From CAIOGI01 sp964561875 (GTDB taxonomy: Bacteria; Patescibacteriota; Minisyncoccia; Phycocordibacterales; PALSA-1337), in NCBI GenBank assembly GCA_964561875.1, contig CAZLQL010000007.1, forward strand, positions 1-36,720: a DNA stretch of 36,720 nt. The letters are read 5' to 3'. The notes under the pieces are model-generated. The model worked only from the letters and a program-made list of their open reading frames with translations. It made no database searches and was not told where the DNA came from. Shown one piece after another: positions 7,694 to 17,313 of this stretch (its first letter is position 1; each line of letters opens with the position of its first letter). The translations under genes were made by a program, and so were the position numbers.

Positions 7694-9184
7694 TTAATTA
7701 CCTTTATCTTGATCTTTTTGTGTTTTATCAACATTTTTTGGTCTCATAAGTGGGAACATTTGCAGTTCACGTATTGGTTTATCAGCCAGGAAAGCAAAGA
7801 ATCTTTCTCCGAAACCGAAACCACATGTTGGTGGCATACCATGCTCTAGCATTTCAACAAATTCATGGTCTGACATCATAGCTTCTGTATCGCCTCCCTT
7901 TATAAGCTCTTGTTGAATATTAAATCTATTTGCTTGATCTATAGGATCATTGAGCTCACTATACCCTCTTCCGAGCTCACTTCCAGCAATAATAGGTTGG
8001 AACATTTGTACTACATCTTTACCTTGTACTGATTTTGCAAGTGGACCTATAAGTGTTGGATGATTTATGAGAAAAGCTGGACCTGCTATATTTTTTCTAC
8101 AATATTTCCAAAGAGTATCGATAAGTCTCTCCATATTATCACCTTCATATTTTACTTTTAGACTATCTAATTTTGCTTTTATTTCTTTTTCTGAAGAACT
8201 TTTTACATCTATACCTGTTTGAGATTTTATTTCTTCACAATAATCTATCTTTTTCCATTCTGTATCTAGATCAAAGCTATGTCCTCTAGTTGTAAACTTT
8301 GTAGTACCGAAAACCTCTTTTGCTATAGTTATATACATTCTTCTAACTAGATCCATTCCCATATTGTAATCAGCATAAGACCAATAGAATTCCATATTGG
8401 TAAATTCTTGCAAATGATCTGGACTTGAACCCTCATTTCTATACACACGACCTATTTCAAATGTCTTTTGAAATCCTGCAGCCATTAGTCTCTTTTGCCA
8501 CAATTCTCCTACTGATATTCTAAGGAAAACGTCTAAATCATAATCATTATGATGTGTTTCAAATGGTGTAGCTTCTGCTCCACCTGTAGTTAGTTCTAGT
8601 GTCGGTGTCTCTACTTCTAAGAATCCCTCATCTTTTAGAAACTTTCTAACTACGTCCCAGAACTTAGATTTCTTTATGAGAAGATCCTTTATCTCTTGAT
8701 TCATCAGAATATCAAGATATCTCTTTCTGTATCTTTCATCTGTATCTTGTATTCCATGCCATTTCTCTGGCAAAGGTAAAATAGCTTTTGTTGCTACAAC
8801 CCATTCTTTAACCAAAATACTTGCTTCACCTCTTTCTGTAGTAAAGAAAGTTCCAGTTACAGATATAAAATCACCTATATCTATAGCGTCTACGAATAAT
8901 TTCCACAAATTCTCTTCTATTTCATCTTTTTTAAATACTGCTTGAAATTTTCCTTTACCATCATTTAATACGACAAACAAAATAGCACCCTGGCCTCTAA
9001 TTGCCATTATTCTACCTACCAAAGATACTGTTTTATTTTCCTTTTTATACTGTTCGAAGCTTTCTCTAGCATCAAATAAACAAAAAGTTCTTGGAACTTT
9101 TGCTGGATATGGATCCATTCCAAATTTCTTTAGTAATTCTAGTTTTTGAATTCTCGTATTTCTAAGTTCTTCTATTGAAGCCAT
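7694..9184 (-). CDS. lysS: Lysyl-tRNA synthetase, class II
   Basis: LysRS charges tRNA-Lys with lysine and ATP in the cytoplasm. The 496-aa protein has the N-terminal OB-fold anticodon-binding domain (about residues 50-150, with VSLVGRIMAIRGQG). The class II catalytic core follows: motif 1 around 165-190 (FLEVETPTLE), motif 2 FEIGRVYRNEGSSPDHLQEF (about 240), and motif 3 GFGFGERFFAFLADKPIREL near the C-terminus with its ATP-binding arginine. Motif 3 reads GFGER where many bacteria have GIDR. The length is typical. It lies 17 bp after greA, the gene order often seen for greA-lysS. Confidence 0.95.
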   Translation of the reverse strand: MASIEELRNTRIQKLELLKKFGMDPYPAKVPRTFCLFDARESFEQYKKENKTVSLVGRIMAIRGQGAILFVVLNDGKGKFQAVFKKDEIEENLWKLFVDAIDIGDFISVTGTFFTTERGEASILVKEWVVATKAILPLPEKWHGIQDTDERYRKRYLDILMNQEIKDLLIKKSKFWDVVRKFLKDEGFLEVETPTLELTTGGAEATPFETHHNDYDLDVFLRISVGELWQKRLMAAGFQKTFEIGRVYRNEGSSPDHLQEFTNMEFYWSYADYNMGMDLVRRMYITIAKEVFGTTKFTTRGHSFDLDTEWKKIDYCEEIKSQTGIDVKSSSEKEIKAKLDSLKVKYEGDNMERLIDTLWKYCRKNIAGPAFLINHPTLIGPLAKSVQGKDVVQMFQPIIAGSELGRGYSELNDPIDQANRFNIQQELIKGGDTEAMMSDHEFVEMLEHGMPPTCGFGFGERFFAFLADKPIRELQMFPLMRPKNVDKTQKDQDKGN

Positions 9185-9201
9185 AGATTTTATATAGAGT
9201 C

Positions 9202-9669
9202 TTACTCTATACTTATGATTGAATAATTTGCTTTACCTTTTGGTGTGTTTATAGAAAATTTATCTCCTTCTTTTTTGCCTATAAGAGTACTTCCTAGTGG
9301 TGAAAGATTTGATAGTTTACCTGAAGTCATGTCAGCCTCTTCTGATCCTACGATCTTATAAACTTTTGCATCATTTTCACCTTCCTTTTTAATTTTTACG
9401 CTTGAACCCATACCTACCCCATCTCCACTATGAGCATCCATTATAACTGCATTTTTTAGTATACCCTCCAAATACATTATCCTATCCTCAATTTCCGCTT
9501 GTTCTTGTCTAGCTTCATGATATTCTGCATTTTCTGAAAGATCTCCCAACTTCTTTGCATATTCCAAACTCTCTGCAACCTTTTTTCTCTTATCAGTTTT
9601 CAAATACTCAAGTTCCTTTGTAAATTCCTCAATTTTTTCTTTTGTAAGATACTGCTCTTTTTCGCTCAT
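9202..9669 (-). CDS. greA: Transcription elongation factor GreA
   Basis: GreA enters the secondary channel of RNA polymerase and stimulates cleavage of backtracked transcripts. The 155-aa protein has an N-terminal coiled-coil hairpin with the acidic tip LSENAEYHEARQEQ (residues 46-59), and a C-terminal FKBP-like domain with SPLGSTLIGKKEGD. Length and both domains are normal. It is followed closely by lysS. No clear Shine-Dalgarno precedes the ATG. Confidence 0.95.
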   Translation of the reverse strand: MSEKEQYLTKEKIEEFTKELEYLKTDKRKKVAESLEYAKKLGDLSENAEYHEARQEQAEIEDRIMYLEGILKNAVIMDAHSGDGVGMGSSVKIKKEGENDAKVYKIVGSEEADMTSGKLSNLSPLGSTLIGKKEGDKFSINTPKGKANYSIISIE

Positions 9670-9737
9670 TATAGTTGTGATTAAATATATAAGTAACAGT
9701 ATAGTATCAAAAAAATCCCTTAAAGTAAAGGTAAAAT

Positions 9738-11432
9738 TTATTTAAAATATTCTGGTGTGTTCTTTCCCATCCAATCTAGAACTTGCCTCATTGCAGCTGC
9801 AGCTCCAATAAGATTGTGTACTGAGCCTTTTTCCATAACTATAGCAAAAGCATAATGTGGATTTTCATATGGGAAAAAACCTGTAATCCACGAGTTTACA
9901 TTTGATTTTTCAAGTCCAAGCTCTGCAGTACCACTTTTTGACGCCACATGTACTGTGGAAACATTTAAGGCTTTACCAGTACCTTCAGTAACACCAAGTC
10001 GCATACCCTCGTGAATAATATCGAAATTGGATTTTGATATAGGAATATCTCTTATAACCTCCCCCTGAACACCCTTCAATATACTAGGATTTCTGAGTGT
10101 GCCTTTTGTAGCAACTGCAGACACCGCTCTCACAACCTGTATGGGAGAAGTTTGAAATCCATACTGACCTATAGCAGTGTGATATGTATTACCAAGTCTC
10201 CATGTCTCACCGTCAAAGTTTTTTGCTTTCCACTCTGGAGACGGTACTACTCCTGCAGGACCTGTAAAGAATGATTCTTTATTTATAGCTTCACCGAAGC
10301 CGAACATTGTCATGTATTTATGCAATCTCTCTATTCCTAGACCTTTTTGATCTTTGTACCCACCCCCAACTTGGTAAAAATAAACATCAGAAGACATAGC
10401 TATAGCATGTCTCATATCTACATATCCAAGCGCTTTCCAATCTTTAAATACTGTTTGTAAATCCTTATTGTATTCATTTTGTATAGAAATAGATCCAGTA
10501 CTCAAAATCTTTTTCATAGGATCTATAACTTTTTCAGTAAGAGCACCTAGTGCAACATAGGGCTTTACTATAGATCCTGGCGCATACAATCCATCTGTTG
10601 CTCTATTTAGAAATGGTTTGTTCTTATTTGTTAAATATGACCTAACCGCTACCACGTCCTGTTTTAAAGACATCACATGTGGGTCAAACTCAGGGTAACT
10701 CGTCATCGATATTATTTCACCATTTGTAACATCCATCATAACTCCAGCACCACCTGCAAAGCCCACATTTTCTGCTATATTCTTTATAGCAATATACATT
10801 TCAGATTGAACTCTTGAATCAATAGATAAAGTAACACTTCCCCCAGTCTTAGGTGCCTCCACAATATTTCCAGATTGTACCCTACCCCTAGAATCTACTT
10901 CTATAAGTCTCAAACCATTTTTACCTGTCAGAATAGAGTTGTAATATTTCTCTGCACCGTCTACTCCTTCGAAATCTTCTCTATAATAAAATCCAGCACT
11001 GTCTTTTGAAGGATATTGAATATATCCTACAACATGAGCTATACCAGGAATTTTGGAATACTCTCTTACTGAAATATTTGGATCATCACCAGGTGTATTC
11101 CAAGCTAATTCTGTATTATTCCTATCATATATAACACCTCTTGAAGCAAATATTGGTGTATGTCTTAATCTATTATTTTCACTCTTTTGCGTATAAGTAT
11201 CACCGTCTCTAATCTGAAGAATATATGCCCTATATAGATATATACTACCTATAATTACAAAAGCTAGTAAAACAGAAAATAAACTTATCCTATTTATAGG
11301 TTTCTCTATTCGACCTTCAAATTGATTTGTATCAAAATCAGGAAGATTCTTTGAATCCATAAATATCTCATCGGGAGCTATCTCTTTGTATGATCTTTTA
11401 TTCCTTTTTTTAAATAAATTAATTATTGCCAT
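9738..11432 (-). CDS. mrdA: Class B penicillin-binding protein 2 (MrdA), elongasome transpeptidase
   Basis: This is the membrane transpeptidase of lateral wall synthesis, working with the MreBCD system. The 564-aa protein has a cytoplasmic N-terminus with basic residues, one membrane helix (about 48-69) and the pedestal domain. The transpeptidase active site has SxxK in APGSIVKPYV (about residue 285), SxD in MSSDVYFY (about 347) and KSG in ASKSGTAELG (about 498). KSG replaces KTG, an accepted variant. It overlaps the mreD-like gene by 14 bp and ends the mreBCD-mrdA set. Confidence 0.93.
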   Translation of the reverse strand: MAIINLFKKRNKRSYKEIAPDEIFMDSKNLPDFDTNQFEGRIEKPINRISLFSVLLAFVIIGSIYLYRAYILQIRDGDTYTQKSENNRLRHTPIFASRGVIYDRNNTELAWNTPGDDPNISVREYSKIPGIAHVVGYIQYPSKDSAGFYYREDFEGVDGAEKYYNSILTGKNGLRLIEVDSRGRVQSGNIVEAPKTGGSVTLSIDSRVQSEMYIAIKNIAENVGFAGGAGVMMDVTNGEIISMTSYPEFDPHVMSLKQDVVAVRSYLTNKNKPFLNRATDGLYAPGSIVKPYVALGALTEKVIDPMKKILSTGSISIQNEYNKDLQTVFKDWKALGYVDMRHAIAMSSDVYFYQVGGGYKDQKGLGIERLHKYMTMFGFGEAINKESFFTGPAGVVPSPEWKAKNFDGETWRLGNTYHTAIGQYGFQTSPIQVVRAVSAVATKGTLRNPSILKGVQGEVIRDIPISKSNFDIIHEGMRLGVTEGTGKALNVSTVHVASKSGTAELGLEKSNVNSWITGFFPYENPHYAFAIVMEKGSVHNLIGAAAAMRQVLDWMGKNTPEYFK

Positions 11433-11697
11433 ATTTGATTATCACCCTCTTTAAATAAAAAACTATAATAAATATAATCACTGATAATAGTAGCGTATTG
11501 TACTTGAAACCATCAAATAAAATATTTGAACCATACATTGAATCTATAAATAAACCGAAAAGTATAAATTCATAATAATTATTTATATAAAATAATAGAC
11601 ATAAAGATAAAAATATTGAAATCCAGACATGTCCAAACACAATAAGTGATGAGATGACTACAAAAGAAATCAATCTAATATAAGAATTTATTTGCAT
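11419..11697 (-). CDS. mreD: Small MreD-like membrane protein
   Basis: This 92-aa protein is almost entirely hydrophobic, with three or four membrane helices. Its place between mreC and mrdA is the classical position of mreD, a membrane partner of MreC in the elongasome. It is only about half the length of typical MreD and the sequence alone would not identify it. The ATG shares a base with the mreC stop (TAATG), and its 3' end overlaps mrdA by 14 bp, so all three are probably coupled in translation. Confidence 0.7.
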   Translation of the reverse strand: MQINSYIRLISFVVISSLIVFGHVWISIFLSLCLLFYINNYYEFILFGLFIDSMYGSNILFDGFKYNTLLLSVIIFIIVFYLKRVIIKYGNN

Positions 11698-12491
11698 TAT
11701 TTATTATTTAGCAATATTTCTACCCACTTCAATTCATTTATGTTTATAGGTTGAGAGAATAGTATTGTTGAAAATGGACTACTAGGTTCAAAAACAATCT
11801 TTTTCACAACACCGACAAAAGAATTTGAAATACTAGGGATAGACACGATATCTCCTTCAGAAATATACGCATCTCTTGGTAATTGAGCTTCAAATACTCC
11901 TGCCCCTTTACCAAAAGCAGTTATCTCAATATTTTTTGGACCTACAATAGCATCAAATTTTTCTTTTGGGGTTGAATATAATTTTATTTTAGATGTGTTG
12001 GCATAGACCTCGTCTACTATACCTATTGGTATTGTGGCACCTATGTATACCAAGTTTCCCTTCTCAACCTTATCTTTTTCTCCAACATCAACCACGAGAG
12101 TGTCATAAAATGAATAAGGTGGCTTCTTCAAAATCTGTGCCAAGATCAGATTCCTATTTTCTTTTCTATTTAGAATTGATTTTAATTCTTCATTTTCTTT
12201 TTTTAATAATTCAGAAGATTTTATGAGAGCATCTTTATTTTCCATGTCTCTCTCCATTTGATCTAGTCTATTTATAAGATCATCTTGGTTTATGTATTGA
12301 TTACCATATCTGATATCAGATTCAACTTTCCAAAAAGGACTAAGCAAATATGAAAATATACTTGGAATAAATTTTGGATTTATTATATGCGTAATGAGTA
12401 CAATAAATAAAAAAGTTATAACAAATATTATTGGTTTATTTTTACCCTTCTTATTTACATACTCATTTTTGAGCTCGTAATTCATCTTCAT
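11697..12491 (-). CDS. mreC: Rod-shape-determining protein MreC
   Basis: MreC is a bitopic protein that links cytoplasmic MreB to PBP2 in the periplasmic or outer space. The 264-aa protein has a basic N-terminus, one membrane helix (about residues 20-38) and a coiled coil (about 65-105, with LINRLDQMERDMENK and ELLKKENEELKSI). Two beta domains follow, with typical MreC phrases such as GNLVYIGATIPIGIVDEV and EGDIVSIPSISNSFVGVV. The start lies inside the end of mreB; either ATG AAG or the ATG two codons later could be used. Confidence 0.9.
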   Translation of the reverse strand: MKMNYELKNEYVNKKGKNKPIIFVITFLFIVLITHIINPKFIPSIFSYLLSPFWKVESDIRYGNQYINQDDLINRLDQMERDMENKDALIKSSELLKKENEELKSILNRKENRNLILAQILKKPPYSFYDTLVVDVGEKDKVEKGNLVYIGATIPIGIVDEVYANTSKIKLYSTPKEKFDAIVGPKNIEITAFGKGAGVFEAQLPRDAYISEGDIVSIPSISNSFVGVVKKIVFEPSSPFSTILFSQPININELKWVEILLNNK

Positions 12492-13527
12492 TATTTATTA
12501 AAACCTCTTTATATTTATCTAGATTCTCCAATATGATTCCAGTACCTCTTGCTATCGCAGTTAATGGATCATCATCTATATATACAGGTATCTTGAGTGC
12601 ATCTGAAAGTAACTCATCGAAACCCTTTATCAGCGCTCCACCACCCACTACATGGACTCCTCTACGCATAACATCAGAAAGTATTTCAGGTGGAGTTGTT
12701 TCTAGAATTTCTCTAGCTGATTGAATAATAGTTTCGATTGAATTACCCATAGCTTCCATAACATCAGCGGTAGTTATAACCACTTCTCTAGGTAAACCGG
12801 TGATCAAATCTCTACCTCTTACTACAGTTTCGCTAGGCTTTTTTTGAATTGCAGCTCCTATAGAAATCTTTATCTCTTCTGCAGTCTTTTCACCTATTAG
12901 TATTTTAAATTCATTTCTAATATAAGATATTATGTCATTATTTAGCTTATCTCCTGCTATTTTCAAATTTTTTGATCTTACTATTCCACCCAATGATATA
13001 AGTGCAATATCAGTAGTACCACCACCTATATCTATTATCATATTTCCAACAGGTTCAAATATAGGTAGACCAATACCTATAGCACCAGCCATGGGTTCTT
13101 CTATTATATAAACATCTCTTCCTCCACCACTTTTTACTGCATCATATACTGCTCTCGCTTCAACATTTGTAACACCAGAAGGCACACCAACAACAACTCT
13201 TGGTGCTAGAAACTTCTTTGAAAAACTCTCTGCTTTTCTTATAAGATAAGCAACCATTTCCTCTGCTACTTCAAAATCTGATATAACCCCATCTGTTAGA
13301 GGTCTAACAGCTATTATATGTGGAGGAGTTCTTCCCAACATATTTTTTGCTTCTATACCAAAAGCGACAACTCTTCCTGTCTTTTGATTTAGAGCTACTA
13401 CCGAAGGTTCATTTACTACGATTCCTCTTCCACGTACATAAACTATAGTATTGGCTGTTCCCAGATCAATACCTATATCGTTTGAAAACCTTTCATATAT
13501 CTTGTCTAAAAAATTATTTTTTATCAT
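12463..13527 (-). CDS. mreB: Actin-like rod-shape protein MreB (operon copy)
   Basis: MreB forms membrane-associated filaments that organise lateral peptidoglycan synthesis. The 354-aa protein has the actin-fold nucleotide motifs: phosphate 1 DLGTANTIVYVRGRG (residues 21-35), phosphate 2 DIGGGTTDIALISLGG (about 166-181), the connect region around EEPMAGAIG, and the adenosine motif VVGGGALIKGFDEL (about 292). The N-terminal MIKNNFLDKIYERF may act as the amphipathic membrane helix. It overlaps the 3' end of proS by 14 bp and the start of mreC by about 29 bp. A second mreB lies at 17861-18874. Confidence 0.95.
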   Translation of the reverse strand: MIKNNFLDKIYERFSNDIGIDLGTANTIVYVRGRGIVVNEPSVVALNQKTGRVVAFGIEAKNMLGRTPPHIIAVRPLTDGVISDFEVAEEMVAYLIRKAESFSKKFLAPRVVVGVPSGVTNVEARAVYDAVKSGGGRDVYIIEEPMAGAIGIGLPIFEPVGNMIIDIGGGTTDIALISLGGIVRSKNLKIAGDKLNNDIISYIRNEFKILIGEKTAEEIKISIGAAIQKKPSETVVRGRDLITGLPREVVITTADVMEAMGNSIETIIQSAREILETTPPEILSDVMRRGVHVVGGGALIKGFDELLSDALKIPVYIDDDPLTAIARGTGIILENLDKYKEVLINNEDELRAQK

Positions 13528-14785
13528 GGAGTCTCGATATTTCTTTCTGTATATATTCTATTAGTGACTCTATTTTTATATTTTTTACTTCACCAGACTT
13601 TCTATCTTTTATTTCAACCATATTATCTTTCATATTCTTTTCACCTATCACAACCCTAAGCGGTATTCCTATGAGATCACTGTCGGCAAACTTTTCTCCA
13701 GGTCTAGTATCTCTTTCATCAAATAGAACACCTATATTTTTTGATTGTAATTTATCATAAACATCCTGAGCAACAGAATTTAGAGATTGATCGAGTGAAA
13801 TAAGGTGAATATCAAAAGGAGATACATTTATTGGCCAAACTAAACCTTTTTCATCAGACAATACCTCTGCTATTACACCCATTACCCTACCTGGACCTAT
13901 ACCATAACTACCCATTACTACTGGTTTCTTTTCTCCTTTTTCATCTGAATAAAATAGTTCAAAAGTATCAGAAAAACGTGTTCCTAGAGAAAATATATTA
14001 CCGACTTCTACAGACTTTTGTTCTTTTAGATCTTCCTTCTTTACACCCAAATCTTTACACACATCATCATTTAAAACTTCTTTGTTTATGGCTATATGCT
14101 TTTTCTCATCAACATATATTATATCCTCCCCCGCTTCTGTTATAGTTTGAAATTCATGAGAATATTTTGAAAATGATCCTCCAGAAGCAAATGTCATGTA
14201 TGTTATATCTCCCAAACCCAGTCTGTTAAATACATTTTTATATGCTTGACCTGCTTTTTCATAGAACTCTTCATGTTGAGCATTATCTTTTGAGAAAGAA
14301 TACATATCTTTCATTAAAAATTCTCTCATACGCATTATTCCACTCTTTGCACGAGCTTCATTTCTAAACTTTGTTTGAATCTGATAAGCATAAACAGGTA
14401 AATCTCTAAAAGATCTTATATAGTCCTTCATGAGTCTAGTAAGTGGTTCTTCATGTGTAAAACCGAGACCGAGATCAGTATCATTTTTTAATTTTGTTTT
14501 AAACCAATTGTCTACAACATCATCACTCCATCTACCAGACTTTTCCCAAACTTTTTTGTCTTGAAGTGATGTAAGAAACATCTCTTCAGCACCTAGTTTA
14601 TTCATTTCATCCCTTATGATATTTGAAATCTTATTCAAAACCATAAGACCTAGTGGCAAGAACGTGTATACCCCCGCCATATCTTTGTAAATAAAACCTG
14701 CACGAATAAGTAATTCTGCATTCTTTGAAACCTCATCTTTTGGTGCTTCTCTTCTTGTTTTTGAAAATAGTTTTGATTGCTTCAT
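13514..14785 (-). CDS. proS: Prolyl-tRNA synthetase, compact form without editing domain
   Basis: ProRS attaches proline to tRNA-Pro. I set the start at the ATG (14783-14785), which has AGGA seven bases upstream. An in-frame GTG two codons earlier is the alternative. The protein is 423 aa, much shorter than the ~570 aa of E. coli ProRS, because the editing INS domain between motifs 2 and 3 is absent. Class II motif 2 FRNEARAKSGIMRMREFLM (about residue 137) and motif 3 GSYGIGPGRVMGVI (about 290) are present. The anticodon-binding domain with RDTRPGEKFADSDLIGIPLR also follows. It is co-oriented with rseP upstream and overlaps mreB downstream. Confidence 0.94.
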   Translation of the reverse strand: MKQSKLFSKTRREAPKDEVSKNAELLIRAGFIYKDMAGVYTFLPLGLMVLNKISNIIRDEMNKLGAEEMFLTSLQDKKVWEKSGRWSDDVVDNWFKTKLKNDTDLGLGFTHEEPLTRLMKDYIRSFRDLPVYAYQIQTKFRNEARAKSGIMRMREFLMKDMYSFSKDNAQHEEFYEKAGQAYKNVFNRLGLGDITYMTFASGGSFSKYSHEFQTITEAGEDIIYVDEKKHIAINKEVLNDDVCKDLGVKKEDLKEQKSVEVGNIFSLGTRFSDTFELFYSDEKGEKKPVVMGSYGIGPGRVMGVIAEVLSDEKGLVWPINVSPFDIHLISLDQSLNSVAQDVYDKLQSKNIGVLFDERDTRPGEKFADSDLIGIPLRVVIGEKNMKDNMVEIKDRKSGEVKNIKIESLIEYIQKEISRLHDKK

Positions 14786-14871
14786 AGACACATCCTATCA
14801 TTAAAATAAAGTTATGTGTAGAATAAAATTAATTACTACCGATAAATGCTGGTAATTAGCTAATAAATACC

Positions 14872-14892
14872 AGTTTGTAACTATTACAAACT
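14872..14892 (-). terminator. Hairpin at the end of rseP
   Basis: There is a perfect 9-bp stem AGTTTGTAA/TTACAAACT with a 3-nt loop that includes the rseP stop codon, followed on the minus strand by GGTATTTATT. A second inverted repeat CTGGTA/TACCAG lies just downstream (14850-14872). The U tract is weak, so this may be a partial terminator or an RNA-stability hairpin between rseP and proS. Confidence 0.4.
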
Positions 14893-15964
14893 AGTGGAAT
14901 AGCTTTGCAATATCCCTGTATGTAACCGTAAGTATAAGTAGCATTAGTAAACCAAAACCTATTGTATTTATAGTATTTGCAACACTTGCTTTAATCGGTC
15001 TCCTCATGATCGATTCTATAATTACAAACAATATTCTTCCGCCGTCTAGTGCTGGAAATGGAACCAGGTTTATTATTCCAAGATTAACAGATATTATCGC
15101 AGTAAACATAATAAGATAATTAAAACCTAGTTTTGCTGCATCACCTACCATTCCTGCAATACCAACTGGTCCAGTTACAGAAGATAGATTTGATTTGCCA
15201 TTGAAAAAACCTGATATAAGATCCACAAAACCCATAACAGTTTCTTTCATTATGTGTAATGTAAACTTACCACCCTCAAAAACAGCAAGATAAAATGGTA
15301 ACTTTAGTATTGTAGTTTTATCCATAGCTATTCCTATAGCGTATTTATCACTGACTATGCCCTTTATTGGGACAATCTCTTTTGTTTCAACTGCACCTCC
15401 TCTATTGTATTTTATTTCAATAGGTTTTCCTTCACTTTTATATATATAATCTTGCACTTCTTTTACTTCAGAAAAACCTAGTATTTTATCACCTGGTTTC
15501 AAACCTATTTTGTATGCTGGTGATTCAGGATCTATATATGTGATAGTAATACTAGGATTCGACATTCTATCCATATATTTTGGATAACTATCAGATGTTG
15601 TAAGTGTACCTATGGTAAAAGCAATACTTACGAGTATCCAAGCAAATATAAAATTAAAAAATACTCCAGCAAATAAAACCAGAGCTTGGTTTATCTTGCT
15701 AGCATTAACGAAACTTCTAGAACTATCACCACCAGATATTGATTCTTGATCTGGGTTTTCACCAAATATTTTTACATATCCTCCAAATGGGATCAGATTT
15801 AGTTTATATACAGTTTCCCCTTTTTTAAACGATATGATCTTTGGTCCAAATCCTAGAGCAAATTCATCTACTCTTATACCTGCTCTAATTGCAAACAGAA
15901 AGTGTCCCAATTCATGTACAAAAATTAGTATTGCAAGAACAACTAGAAATATTATTATCGTCAT
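14891..15964 (-). CDS. rseP: Site-2 intramembrane zinc metalloprotease RseP-like
   Basis: This is an M50-family membrane protease that cleaves substrates within the membrane, typically anti-sigma factors or signal-peptide remnants. The 357-aa protein has the zinc motif HELGH in the first helix (about residues 17-21) and a PDZ domain in the middle (about 125-200, with SPAYKIGLKPGDKIL). The third ligand motif LDGGR is near residue 303, and a C-terminal helix follows. It overlaps frr by the tetranucleotide ATGA, so the two are translationally coupled. The natural substrate here is unknown. Confidence 0.92.
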   Translation of the reverse strand: MTIIIFLVVLAILIFVHELGHFLFAIRAGIRVDEFALGFGPKIISFKKGETVYKLNLIPFGGYVKIFGENPDQESISGGDSSRSFVNASKINQALVLFAGVFFNFIFAWILVSIAFTIGTLTTSDSYPKYMDRMSNPSITITYIDPESPAYKIGLKPGDKILGFSEVKEVQDYIYKSEGKPIEIKYNRGGAVETKEIVPIKGIVSDKYAIGIAMDKTTILKLPFYLAVFEGGKFTLHIMKETVMGFVDLISGFFNGKSNLSSVTGPVGIAGMVGDAAKLGFNYLIMFTAIISVNLGIINLVPFPALDGGRILFVIIESIMRRPIKASVANTINTIGFGLLMLLILTVTYRDIAKLFH

Positions 15965-16512
15965 GAGATTATCTCTTTTTCTTTTTTAGTGAAGGCTTCA
16001 TCGAGCTTTTTATTTGATTCATCTACTATCTTTTGTGCCTCATTTTTATATCTAAATACATCATCCTTACCCATAGATCCATCCTTTTCTTTTGTTTGAA
16101 GATCTTTCATAACATCATCTCTATGCATTCTAATCTGTTTTTTACCTTCTTCCAGTTTCTCTTTTGCAACCTTTACTATATCTTTTCTTCTCTCTTCAGT
16201 TAATTCAGGAAAATTAACTCTAAGTCCCTTATCATCAACCACCACAGAGACACCTAGATTTGCTACTGTTATAGCTTTTTCAATGTCTTTAACTTGTGCA
16301 CTATCCCAAGGAACGATACGTATAGTACGAGGACCTTCTACTGTTATAGATCCTAGTTGGGATATAGGGCTTGGAACACCATATGAATCAACTTTTACAG
16401 AATCAAGTAGACTAGGACTAGCTTGTCCGGTTCTGATACTTGTAAACTCCTTTTTTATCCAATCCTCTGCTCCTGTAAGTGACTTCTTAAATTTAGAAAA
16501 ATCGTATGGCAT
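15961..16512 (-). CDS. frr: Ribosome recycling factor
   Basis: Frr splits post-termination ribosomes together with EF-G. The 183 aa match the family length. The typical core SIRTGQASPSLLDSVKVDSYG (residues 25-45), the QLGSITVEGPRTIRIVPWD block and the RRKDIVKVAKEKLEEGKKQIR helix are all seen. The stop overlaps the rseP start (ATGA). No Shine-Dalgarno is evident. Confidence 0.96.
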   Translation of the reverse strand: MPYDFSKFKKSLTGAEDWIKKEFTSIRTGQASPSLLDSVKVDSYGVPSPISQLGSITVEGPRTIRIVPWDSAQVKDIEKAITVANLGVSVVVDDKGLRVNFPELTEERRKDIVKVAKEKLEEGKKQIRMHRDDVMKDLQTKEKDGSMGKDDVFRYKNEAQKIVDESNKKLDEAFTKKEKEIIS

Positions 16513-16545
16513 ATTTTTATTTATTATTTACCAATTATAGACTAA

Positions 16546-17238
16546 TTAAACCGAAACTGCTACAAATTCTAGTAATTGCTTTATAGACGGTGATCTATCA
16601 TTCATATAATCTCTAGCTTTAATTATGGATTTTAAACCTATTTTTTGTTTTTCATTTATATCTTTTAGGTCTAAATTTTCATAAATATTTTTCTCTAGAG
16701 CTGAAAGAAAATTTATTGCATGTAGCTTTGTCTTTTTTTCATCACTTATATCTTTTGCCAATTCATCTACAAAGCTAATCTTATCTCCGATATTCATTTT
16801 TAAAAATCTCTTTGCCTCATCACCATAACTCTCATGATTATTACTGCTATCGTGTCTTAAAATAAAAAGTCTAGATTTTAATGTTGGTAATAAAATAATA
16901 GGATCAGGCATAATCAAAAAGAAAAAGCTATCTTGATTTGGTTCTTCAAAAATTTTAAGTAGAGCATTTTGTGCTTCATTTGTAATCGAATTTGATTCAA
17001 CTAAAAATATTCTCTTTCCATTTTGACCAAATGACTTACTTGAGTGAATTTCCTTTATTTTCCTACTATCATCTATCGATAAAGAAATATAGGTTTCATG
17101 AAAAAAATCGGGATTCTGTTTGTGTTGTATATTAAATTTATCAAACAAGAAATCTTTTAGTCTTTCTATTACACCACTCTTATGATGTATAAAATACGCA
17201 TGGTGTGAAAGTGTGAGTATTTCTTCAAATTCATTCAT
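16546..17238 (-). CDS. holB: DNA polymerase III delta' subunit-like protein (HolB)
   Basis: This is a clamp-loader subunit of the AAA+ fold. I placed the start at MNEFEEILTLSHHAYF (17238). The frame stays open to 17301, but that part runs into the terminator of the RNA gene upstream. The 230-aa protein shows the clamp-loader region NEAQNALLKIFEEPNQDSFF (about residues 95-114) and the SRC-like box TLKSRLFIL (about 130). There is no Walker A motif, as in other delta' proteins, which do not hydrolyse ATP. The C-terminal collar domain looks shortened. It starts the holB-frr-rseP run. Confidence 0.82.
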   Translation of the reverse strand: MNEFEEILTLSHHAYFIHHKSGVIERLKDFLFDKFNIQHKQNPDFFHETYISLSIDDSRKIKEIHSSKSFGQNGKRIFLVESNSITNEAQNALLKIFEEPNQDSFFFLIMPDPIILLPTLKSRLFILRHDSSNNHESYGDEAKRFLKMNIGDKISFVDELAKDISDEKKTKLHAINFLSALEKNIYENLDLKDINEKQKIGLKSIIKARDYMNDRSPSIKQLLEFVAVSV

Positions 17239-17283
17239 ATATGCATTATAAATAATATTGTTGCTTATGTATATAAAAAGAAA

Positions 17284-17313
17284 GAGCGCATACAGTTTCA
17301 ACCATATGCGCTC
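17284..17313 (-). terminator. Terminator of the structured RNA gene
   Basis: There is a perfect 9-bp stem GAGCGCATA/TATGCGCTC (17284-17292 with 17305-17313) and a 12-nt loop, followed on the minus strand by TTTCTTTTTATAT. It marks the 3' end of the RNA and protects the downstream holB from read-through. Confidence 0.9.
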